Positions 57,901 through 64,000 of a stretch of 64,000 nt of DNA are shown piece after piece. Each line of letters begins with the position of its first letter. The stretch's first letter is position 1. The notes below the pieces were generated by a model, which saw nothing but the letters and a program-made list of their open reading frames with translations, had not been told where the DNA came from and made no database searches. A program made the translations under genes and the position numbers. Location: contig OZ022261.1 of assembly GCA_963978905.1 (NCBI GenBank), forward strand, positions 16,849,582 to 16,913,581, written 5' to 3'. The DNA comes from Trichostrongylus colubriformis (taxonomy: Eukaryota; Nematoda; Chromadorea; Rhabditida; Trichostrongylidae).

Positions 57901-60900
57901 TTCCCTGTCTAACGCCATTCAAAAAAAATTGAAATTGAAAATGAGGTGACTTTTGATATTTTTATTTTGCCGAAAAGGGTTATCCGGGAGATGGAAGACA
58001 ACAATACCTATAGATGCATGTGTACTCGTACTACATATATATGTACAGAAGAAATTTTGTGGATAGCAGTTTGGGGGAAAAAGCGGTATTTAAAAATACG
58101 AAAAGACTTTTTAGACTACCTGATACTAAAATCTGGAATGAGCATGCATAACGTGACTAATCCTCCCTACAGGCTTCAACCTGTTCATCCTCATCGTATC
58201 AGTCTTCTGGGCCTCAGGGCGATGCTGGCTCGTTTCACTTGGCCCGAGTCGGACTCGACGACGAGTGTCAACCCAGCGGCGGATGCGCAAACTACAAGTG
58301 CATCAAGGTGTGTTCCCATTTCTATTTTTATAGTTGTTGGATTGCCTGATAATAATGCCTTGACTTTACTATATCTGACAGAAGCTTATCTTACAGTTGT
58401 AATGTAAGTGCCCTTTTTTTGGATAGTATTTATGTACAGGGTGGCTCCTAGTTATTTGCGCGTAGTTTCGCGTAGTTTATTACTAATGACTTCAACAAAA
58501 AACAGCGGTTGTACAATCTGATACATCTTCTATGTAAAGCAATGCCTAATAATCATTCACTCGAGAAGATGTATAAAATGAGCTCCTTTTGCAGCAATAC
58601 AGGCCTTCAGTCTCTTCTCCACTCCCACAGTGCGACATCACTGTGGGCCGCAGGAAGGTGACGTCGATACCGTCCCACGCCTTCCGCTATATAAATCATC
58701 AGCCCCTAATCAAAATAGGTTATGCAAATATCCATTGCATTGTCAAAAAAGTAGCGAACCAAGCGATGCTTTTTGTGAGAAAAGATATAGTTTGAACCGA
58801 GTTACGATCTCCCGAATTTGAAATTGCTAAAACCGGCCAAAACGTTCCATACAATCTAATAAAATCTTAATCTTTGGAAGATAGCACTCAAAGACTCCCC
58901 TGGGTTGCTGAAAGTTTTGTCAGTGGTCAATGCGTGCTCCAACAGGACGAGCACCTGCTCATTCTGCGAAATCCACGCTTGCACTCTGCGAGATCCACAC
59001 TTGCACTCTACGAGAGTCACTTTCCTGGCTACTAGCCGAACGCCTTCTGGCCAACTAACTCGCCTGATCTGAATCGGACGAATTTCGCTATGTGGGGCTT
59101 CTTGCAGCAGAAGGTCTCCACGAGGAGGCAGCAAAGTTTGAACGCTTTCTAAGCTTCACTTCGGAAGGCGTGGGACGACATCGACGTCACTTATCTGCGG
59201 CCCACAGCGATGTCGGTGGAGAAGAGACTGAAGGGCTGTACTGCTGCAAAAGGAGCTCATTTCGAACATCTTCTCGAGTGAATGATTGTTAGGCATTGCT
59301 CTAATAGAAGTTGTATCAGAATGTATAACCGTTGTTTTTTGAAGTTATTAGTAATAGACCACGCGCAAATAGTTGGGAGCCACCCTGTAATTCCATTGCT
59401 TGCTAGGGAATTCGCTCACGCTTCGATGCGATATCGAAAGCTGCTCTAGGGGTTTAAGGAAGGTGACCCTCTTCCTTTACTTCCCAAGCTTCATCTTAAG
59501 GTGCGAGAAACCGTTTTCTTGAAGCGCTCACTGTCTGTGTGACCTCTGATTTGCCTCATTTTTTGCCCCACTTCATTTTGGAAATCATTAGTTGGGATGA
59601 GTAAGTGAAGAAGGAAACTTCAGGTCGGTTTTTAGTGCAAGCTGCAATAAGTGAGCCAATATGTAAAGTACTGTGTAGACCAGACTTTCTGTACCGTGTT
59701 GTTGATCGCTTTCACGTCGACTCAGACAAAATATTAGAATGTCCCAAAAGTCTTGTAGGATTTTTCCAAAAAAAGTCAATAACTCCCGTTTACTTCGAGG
59801 CAGGTCTAGGCGGTTCAGGAATGTGGTAGAACGTTCTCTAAGCTTTCCAACAAACTGTATGTTGACCCACCAGATTCCGTGGAGAGAGCTACAGTGCCCG
59901 TAGTCGATACCCACCCAACACCCGGTGACATGTTCTTCGAGTGGTCTTGCGGCCCAAAGCGACAGAAGCTTGGCACTCCATCAACGCTGCATTGGGGAAG
60001 GGATGTGTGAGCTACGAGACCGTGCGCTGCTGGCTCATCAGCTCCAGCGACGGCGAGATTGACGTGGAAGACAAGCCACGCATGGGACGCCCACACGCAT
60101 CCGACGACGAGACGCTGCTGTCCGCCGTTCGCGCCGATCCTGAAACCACTATGGGCGAGCTGGCGGAGGGGAATGTACAAGCACTCATGACCGTGAATCG
60201 TCGCCATCTTGAGCCCGGTTATCGGTAGGCTCTCCCGCGATGGACCTCATGCCCTGACGGATGCTCATGAAAGCGCCCGTGTGAGCATCTGTCAATCGCT
60301 GCTGCTCCGCCCGCACCGCAACAACTTTCTCGTCTATCTGACTACGGGCGATGAAAGCTGGGACATGTACGATACCAACGCACCCTGCGCGTTTTGGATG
60401 CTACGTGACGCCGAGCCGCCAACGAAGCCCATGTGCGACCTCCGACCGAAGAAGATTCTACTCTGCTGCTCGTGAACGCGGAAGGAATGCTTCTCCAAGA
60501 GGTGCTGGCACAAGGCGAGACAGTACCCGCTTTCGTTTACACCCACCAGCTCCAGCGGATCATCGTCGCTATTCGAGAAAAGCGCCTGAGAAGGTCCGCG
60601 GTCACCCTCCTTCATGACAACGCCCGCCCATACGCCATGAAGTGTACCCAGGCCGAGCTACAGGAGCTCGGCTGGGATGTGCTGCCCCACCGGCCATACT
60701 CTCCAGACATTGCCTCTTCTGACTATCACCTTGCCCATCCTCTTGAATCCTTCCTGGTCAGGAGAAAATTAGTTGATTATGACTTGCTTGCAAAGGCGAT
60801 CGCTGACTTCTTCGACTCTCGGAACCCACAGATCTGGGAGGAGAGAATCAACGATCTACCTATGAGATGGTAGAGTGTTGTCGATAACAACGGGTGGATA

Positions 60901-61867
60901 CGCTGTTGCCTAATTGTTGTTTTTTGGAAGAAAAAAAAATTATAAAAAGTGATGATCAAAAAATCCTACAAGGCTTTTGGGACAACCTAATATTTTATGC
61001 ATGACAATATATCCCGAGCGAATTGACACAAAAGTCTGCTCAAAAGATAGCGCGATTGCTCGGATGCATATAAATATGGATGCAATACAACCAGTTTTAG
61101 TAGTGGATCTCTTTACTTTTGCTCTGCATCGTTTGAAGACACTGTGAAGGGTAATAAGCTAAAGCAAAGCTTTGTGAATGAAGTGGCGAGTTTTCTGAAG
61201 ACACCCCGTAGCGAAACTTACGTTGAAATGCGCACTTTGGGGTCTTTTTGGCTCAGCTTCGTTTGATGCGTTCTGGCTCCCGATTGCCGAGCAGCTGTAG
61301 AGGGTAGGGCCGCGATAGCTGCTGGCTGGTTCGACTGTCTTCCCGTCTGCATCTCTCACCCCAGCGACGAGGTAGCGCAACCCCACATATTGGGTGGGCC
61401 ATCATACTGATTTTCGGTGTTTTTTCGTTTTTCTACTGTTGCACAACTTGGTATTTCTGCTTTTAAAATCGCCCAAAAATTACCTTCAACGATGTTTTTG
61501 ACGAAAGGCGTTAGTCGAATGTTGAAGGTGAAGAATGGAGATCGCATGAACGAATTGATCACGAGAGCGCTGGAAAAGCATTTGCTGGACAATCAAGAGG
61601 ACGAATACTGCCTCGTCCAGCTCTTGCCGAATGGAGGTAGTCTTAGTTGAACTATGACTTATACTATATCGTTACTGTATATGTATATATGTCTTTGTTA
61701 TTTTTGTATGATTCTGTAACTCGTAGAATTCAATTCAAAGCGGTGTGCAGAAAAGAAACAGGAGTCCTGGTAATTTAGGTGAATTTGTTCTCCCTGATAA
61801 GTGTAATCCGTATTATGCGATGGCACCTGATCCGTCATCTCCAATGCTCAACCTTCTTTTACGGTAG
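41733..61867 (+). CDS. rgl-1: RGL/RalGDS-type Ral guanine-nucleotide exchange factor (5' exon missing)
   Basis: Exons by eye: 41733-41767, 41898-42018, 42421-42521, 42593-42661, 42732-42922, 44196-44274, 44470-44539, 45031-45138, 45452-45553, 45697-45800, 45942-46032, 47933-48101, 50788-50941, 51914-52024, 52109-52248, 55272-55378, 58173-58307, 61528-61636, 61779-61867. All phases agree and the sum is 2,085 bases (694 codons plus TAG). Order: N-terminal strand [12 protein letters not shown], RasGEF-N (REM), Cdc25 catalytic domain, Ser/His-rich linker, Ras-association domain. Family knowledge: such proteins bind activated Ras or Rap through the RA domain and load GTP on Ral at membranes. The layout matches vertebrate RGL1 (about 770 residues). 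The symbol follows the C. elegans orthologue. Weakest joins: the exon-2 acceptor, the 52248 donor and the 61528 acceptor. The true start was not found. Confidence 0.85.
43407..44075. mobile_element. Fold-back mariner derivative (family A), intron 5
   Basis: The element is 669 bp with TA flanks (43405-43406, 44076-44077). Ends: TTAGGTAGTCTAAAAAGTCT and the complement of TTGGGTAGTCTAAAAAGTTT. Both arms are copies of the 3' end of one mariner: the right arm encodes [17 protein letters not shown] on the plus strand and the left arm encodes a version of it on the minus strand. No complete transposase. The related element at 57450 has the same structure. Confidence 0.85.
44930..45000. repeat. Short direct repeats with poly-T
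   Basis: GTACTACTATCTTTTTTTTT and GTTTYATGC recur two to three times in 60 bp, just upstream of RalGEF exon 8. This is a local expansion in a pyrimidine tract. Confidence 0.6.
46660..47357. mobile_element. Fold-back mariner derivative (family B), intron 11
   Basis: The element is about 698 bp, with arms starting TTCGGTGTATGCAGAATAAA on the left and the complement of TTAGGTGTGTGCAGAATAAA on the right; TA follows the right end. The right arm encodes [20 protein letters not shown], the third-Asp region of a mariner transposase, and the left arm carries the inverted equivalent (around 46860-46960). The family differs from A. Confidence 0.8.
48500..48567 (+). other. tRNA-derived (SINE-like) sequence, intron 12
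   Basis: The block GGCCACCGTGACTCAGTGGT contains an A-box-like TGACTCAGTGG. About 30 bases later TGTGAGTTGCGAATGGTCC looks like a B box with one inserted base. An anticodon-arm-like CCGGATCTGCAGGCGG lies between. The inserted base and poor acceptor pairing mean it is not a working tRNA gene. A tRNA-derived SINE head is the likely explanation. Confidence 0.45.
48970..49860 (-). repeat. Unclassified dispersed repeat, intron 12
   Basis: Minus-strand frames 49007-49303 ([17 protein letters not shown]) and 49375-49665 read somewhat like protein but are short. The 3' part shares GTTTGTGCAA, TAAGCCWAAATT and CTCCYGGTGTCTTT with 53590-53690, which indicates a repeat family. I cannot name the family. 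Confidence 0.35.
51395..51745. repeat. Palindromic MITE-like repeat, intron 13
   Basis: Blocks AATATCCCGAGCTCGATTTG, GCGCTCGCATG, CACGTGGCTTACAACCAGGG, GCTGCCGTGAC and GATGTCAGACTTCG on the left return in complement and in reverse order on the right up to about 51716, with the centre near 51575. It is a foldback of about 350 bp; no duplication of the target was read. Confidence 0.7.
52549..52814 (-). other. Antisense open frame in intron 15
   Basis: The minus-strand frame starting at 52814 reads [20 protein letters not shown] and [20 protein letters not shown]; a second frame over the same bases is also open. It is somewhat protein-like but has no known motif. It could be a nested retrocopy fragment or chance. 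Confidence 0.2.
53260..53485. mobile_element. 226-bp MITE with GGGTCAAATAAAGTCGGGGG ends
   Basis: Inverted termini GGGTCAAATAAAGTCGGGGG and the complement ending GACCC at 53485; subterminal GCAAANTTTACTCACGTCAAAGC-like blocks also pair. The right arm has expanded to a long C-run. Solo or partial relatives lie near 37240-37305, 36130 and 39175. No clear target duplication. Confidence 0.7.
53590..53980 (-). repeat. Unclassified repeat with a 107-codon minus frame
   Basis: The frame 53646-53969 reads [20 protein letters not shown] and [20 protein letters not shown] and is followed by sequence shared with 49007-49060. It is probably the degraded end of a mobile-element ORF, family not recognised. 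Confidence 0.3.
55427..56757 (+). mobile_element. TIR DNA element with tRNA-like sequence, copy 3 (old)
   Basis: It starts AGGGAGGCCCATCAGCACAT after TA and follows the layout of copy 2 in order: GCTTTTTCCATTTTATAGAG, GAGGACAAATTTTTGCATCC, CTCCTGAGCACGAATATCAC and then the tRNA-like block (56291-56360, minus). The right end near 56757 (TGTGGAAGCCCACA) is decayed. It lies in intron 16 of the RalGEF gene and is clearly older than copies 1 and 2. Confidence 0.65.
56291..56360 (-). other. tRNA-like sequence inside transposon, copy 3
   Basis: On the minus strand TGGCCGAATGG (complement 56348-56358) keeps the A box, and GGTTCGGCTGC (complement 56294-56304) is a weakened B box. Spacing is as in the other two copies, which shows that the tRNA-like block belongs to the element rather than being a chance match. 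Confidence 0.45.
57450..58123. mobile_element. Fold-back mariner derivative (family A), intron 16
   Basis: The element is 674 bp with TA on both sides. Arms start TTGAGTAGTCTAAAAAGTTT on the left and the complement of TCAGGTAGTCTAAAAAGTCT on the right. The left arm on the minus strand encodes [20 protein letters not shown]; the right arm on the plus strand encodes [20 protein letters not shown]. It ends 49 bases before the exon 17 start, so it contributes most of that intron's 3' end. Confidence 0.85.
58437..59387. mobile_element. Fold-back Tc1/mariner-superfamily derivative (family C), intron 17
   Basis: The element is 951 bp, CAGGGTGGCTCCTAGTTATT to the complement of CAGGGTGGCTCCCAACTATT, with TA flanks at 58435-58436 and 59388-59389. 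The right half encodes a transposase C-terminus: [20 protein letters not shown], then a stop, then [20 protein letters not shown] and [20 protein letters not shown]. The left arm (about 58437-58690) is an inverted copy of the final 250 bp. This is an IS630/Tc1-type protein distinct from mariner families A and B. Confidence 0.8.
59734..60990 (+). mobile_element. Full-length mariner, inactive, intron 17
   Basis: The element is 1,257 bp, TTAGAATGTCCCAAAAGTCT to AGGCTTTTGGGACAACCTAA, with TA flanks (59732-59733, 60991-60992). It carries the whole transposase region in pieces and is the best representative of the family whose deleted copy lies at 14864. Confidence 0.9.
59941..60873 (+). pseudogene. 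Mariner transposase, frameshifted
   Basis: Pieces in order: 59941-60228 has the N-terminal DNA-binding region ([20 protein letters not shown], then [20 protein letters not shown]). The piece 60209-60475 has [18 protein letters not shown] with the first Asp. The piece 60433-60870 has [20 protein letters not shown] with the second and [20 protein letters not shown] with the third. At least two frameshifts (near 60190-60230 and 60440-60470) break the gene. All three catalytic Asp codons remain, so decay is mainly by frame loss. Stop at 60871-60873. Confidence 0.85.
60991..61527. other. Remainder of RalGEF intron 17
   Basis: A minus-strand frame at 61159-61386 reads [20 protein letters not shown] and [20 protein letters not shown]. 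It has no motif I can name and may be an old repeat. Otherwise nothing is seen. Confidence 0.25.
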
Positions 61868-62690
61868 ATTTTTCGAATTTTCTTTTCTTTAGCCTTTCAG
61901 TCGAAGCCTTGAGTCTTTCAATCATCAACGCAAAGACTTTTGACAATCAGTGACCGCATTTTCTTGTTTCTGTTTAAGTACAAATTGTTCTTGGGTGGAC
62001 TAGTCTCCTTCTCACCATTTGTTTGCAAAAAAGAGAACTAAAAGCCCATTTTGCTATAATTTTAAGTGCGTAATGGCGTTCAATAATGAAGTAGGGGTTT
62101 CAAACAGTGAGCTGGTGAAACAAGCAAGCGAAATCAGCCGCCAAAACAAGTTATGGAGTCTCTTCGCTATCTTCGATATTCACTCTCACAAAGGTGCTCG
62201 GCGACAGAACCAGACAAAAGTGTCAAATTTGATCAAAGTGTGAAACATGGGCGGCATAAATGCAGACCTTGCTACCACTGCTTTCGATTAGGTTGAGCGG
62301 AAATGTGGTATGTCGTCCACTCGCGTTCTGAGCTCTTAACATCATTGTAAATAACCGTCTGCTATAGGAGGGATGCATCCTTGCCAGTTACCCACAGATC
62401 TAGAAGCGCTCATTAATTCGGTCCAACTAGGCAAAGCCATGTTGGGAAGCAAAGGCCACGCTCCTACCGCGTATAATTCACGGCTGGTCCGATGGTAGGA
62501 TAAAAAGAGAGGTGAGAGAGAAGAGAGTGGGTTGTTGCATTGTTTTTTTAATTTCATTTCCGATCTTGTATATTCGCTCCGACAAAACAGAACTATCTGG
62601 AACAAAATAAAACGGAGCTAATTAAAACAAAACGAAACAAAGAAAAACCACTCATCAAGAACATCAAAGAGAATCAAAACGCTAACTTCA
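61868..62690. other. Region downstream of the RalGEF stop
   Basis: Candidate 3' UTR and intergenic sequence. A plus frame ending at 62243 reads MAFNNEVGVSNSELVKQASE and ISRQNKLWSLFAIFDIHSHK and could be an exon of an unknown gene; there is no further support. An AATAAA-like ACAAAATAAAACGG occurs near 62600, too far away to assign with confidence. Confidence 0.25.
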
Positions 62691-62945
62691 CTCAGGGCGG
62701 AGGGGCACAAGGACATGTGGCGTCCATTTTTTGCTGCCGGTCTAGACGATCATCGGGGCTTCCTATCTAGCGGTGAATTGATACCAAACTCGTCTGGAGG
62801 ATAAAGACACTGCTTTGTGGATTGGCTGACTCCTGCAAGTATTGTATAGGCCAAATCGCATTCGCCTGCCGTCACGATTCTGAATGGAAGAGAATGCGTG
62901 GCACATCTGTTAAAGAGATTGTTCAACGCAGAAAACACCATCCTT
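62690..62945 (-). repeat. Coding-like dispersed repeat, related to 38060-38290
   Basis: The minus-strand frame 62750-62941 reads HSLPFRIVTAGECDLAYTIL and GVSQSTKQCLYPPDEFGINS. At DNA level this stretch aligns with plus-strand 38060-38290: shared TTTGGCCTATACAAT, CAGCCRATNNNCAA, GACGAGTNTGG and GATSGTCTRGMCGGGCA-type blocks. Two copies 25 kb apart in opposite orientation imply a mobile or multicopy gene fragment. Family unknown. Confidence 0.4.
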
Positions 62946-63878
62946 CATCCTTTTACCTCGCTCAGTACCTGCTGTGAACCGGCTCTCGCCGGCGTTGTGG
63001 TGATGGCAGTGGAGCGCTCCGTCTTTCGCTGTAGTACATTTGACGGTTTTCCAAAGTAGTGCACTTCATTGAATCTTGATATCTCGAAGGACTGTGAATG
63101 CAATTTTGAAATTTTGCGGTGTAGTTCTCTAGGTGCAAATTTGCCAGGAAATATTGGTGAAGTTCGAAATTATGCAAATTTGCCCTTGGAAGCTTCTTTT
63201 AAGTATTCGCAACTTCCTTCGAACGCAGTTTTATAGCGCCGAACTTAGTGGGCGGAATGTTTGGGTTTGCCTCTTTTTAACGACTACTGGAAATATGTCA
63301 TACGTTATATGGAAGAGATCGGATTGTAAACATTTTGCTGAGGATTTTTTCGTCGAAATGGCGAAATCTTTTCACTTGCTGTCATACTTTATTTTGATCT
63401 ACATGATCTACATGAAAAAAAAGAGGTGTAGAAATATTTTCAAATTTTCAATATTGTTCAAATTTTGCAAAATTAAACGAGAAAAATCTAACCAAGTTCC
63501 TGCGTAGTTGGCAGGATTCTCTCTTGTTGTTAAATTGGATTCATGACCTGTATCCTTAATGTCTCGGCGTTTAGTGCGCCGTGATTTGAGCATTGTCCGC
63601 CAATATCTCGACCTTGATCTTGAGCCCTCCCTGTTGTGGGTTTATTCCCTACGGCTACCTAAGCGGGTCGATACGTCTCCGGCAGGAGATTTTGTAGACC
63701 ACTGTTGCAGGAGTACAGTCTCCTTGCTTGGCAGTACAGCGCATCATGCACCTGGATGTGAAACTGATGCAGTCATACAGACGGTTCCGAACCAGTCCTT
63801 TCTTCACGTTCTTTCGAGGGATCGCCACAAATCCAACCACGGTTTTCAAACCCTATCTCTTCAACCACTTCCTTACTA
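62946..63878. other. Intergenic and LINE 3' UTR, no gene seen
   Basis: Sequence left of 63878 would include the 3' UTR of the LINE that ends there on the minus strand; its 3' end is not recognisable. The 64-codon minus frame at 63655-63849 probably lies in that UTR. The AT-rich part 63050-63540 shows nothing else. Confidence 0.35.
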
Positions 63879-63998
63879 CTACTTCTTCTCCCTAGCATTA
63901 TCCCGAGCCGTCGCAGGGTCCGCTGTCCTTTTCAAACGTCGCCACTTCCTCCTATCCAAGACATCCTCAGTCGTAGCCTTCACTTCGGTGAGGTCGCT
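63879..63998 (-). CDS. C-terminus of a LINE reverse transcriptase ORF (partial)
   Basis: Entering from the right edge on the minus strand, the frame reads DLTEVKATTEDVLDRRKWRR followed by LKRTADPATARDNAREKK and a stop at 63879-63881. The pattern KATxxD...W+R...TADPATARD is the usual extreme C-terminus of nematode non-LTR retrotransposon polyproteins, where this tail follows the RT domain. Only 39 codons lie in the window. It is a different element from the RTE copy at 1130, whose ORF ends [14 protein letters not shown]. Confidence 0.6.
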   Translation of the reverse strand, partial: SDLTEVKATTEDVLDRRKWRRLKRTADPATARDNAREKK

Positions 63999-64000
63999 AT

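Larger units (their letters stand above)
58173..61867 (+). other. rgl-1: RalGEF exons 17-19: Ras-association domain
   Basis: Exon 17 ends in [20 protein letters not shown] and YKCIK, the first strand. Exon 18 gives [20 protein letters not shown] and [16 protein letters not shown], the ubiquitin-fold core. Exon 19 gives [20 protein letters not shown] followed by PMLNLLLR and TAG at 61865-61867. In vertebrates the protein continues 30-40 residues past this point. A donor CG/GTAGAT lies just before the TAG, so a further exon is possible, though the nearest acceptors are under 40 bases away. Confidence 0.8.

Noticed and set aside
1..64000. CRISPR-like reading of the regularly spaced satellite
   Set aside because: Units are contiguous diverged copies without unique spacers, and the sequence is clearly from an animal with introns.

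Overview
The window looks like nuclear DNA from a parasitic nematode, most likely a clade V strongylid of the hookworm type. The basis is a degraded RTE-clade LINE, many Tc1/mariner derivatives, long TE-filled introns with TTTCAG-like acceptors, a near-exact copy of the nematode SL1 leader inside a repeat, and one conserved metazoan gene. Species-level assignment is inference. Coding density is very low; most open frames longer than 60 codons are chance frames inside repeats.

Layout. 1-1.1 kb: old repeats. 1.1-4.5 kb: an RTE non-LTR retrotransposon broken by frameshifts. 4.5-5.5 kb: a fold-back element at the RTE 3' end, itself holding a 238-bp MITE. 6.45-7.7 kb: a TIR element with an internal tRNA-like sequence. 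8.1-8.5 kb: palindromic MITE. 10.66 kb: mariner MITE. 14.1-16.7 kb: palindromic MITEs around a 2-kb palindrome with a deleted mariner and a long hairpin at its centre. 17.7-25.1 kb: two nearly identical 3,709-bp tandem units, each with five TATA/GT-rich modules and a hairpin satellite of about 115 bp. 25.1-28.3 kb: diverged modules of the same kind, one interrupted by a MITE with a readable empty site. 28.6-38.3 kb: weak minus-strand coding candidates, a possible solo LTR split by a second tRNA-bearing TIR element, hairpins and repeats. 38.5 and 39.9-41.0 kb: two elements with 9-bp target duplications.

41.7-61.9 kb (+) is the one confident host gene: an RGL/RalGDS-type Ral guanine-nucleotide exchange factor, assembled here as 19 exons in consistent phase (694 codons; the first exon or exons were not found). 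It has a RasGEF-N (REM) domain, a Cdc25 catalytic domain, a Ser/His-rich linker and a Ras-association domain. Its introns hold at least four fold-back Tc1/mariner derivatives, a broken full-length mariner, a third tRNA-bearing TIR element and several MITEs. The last 120 bases are the C-terminus of another LINE ORF entering from the right on the minus strand.

Exon joins were made by eye from splice signals, reading phase and recalled family similarity; no alignment was run.
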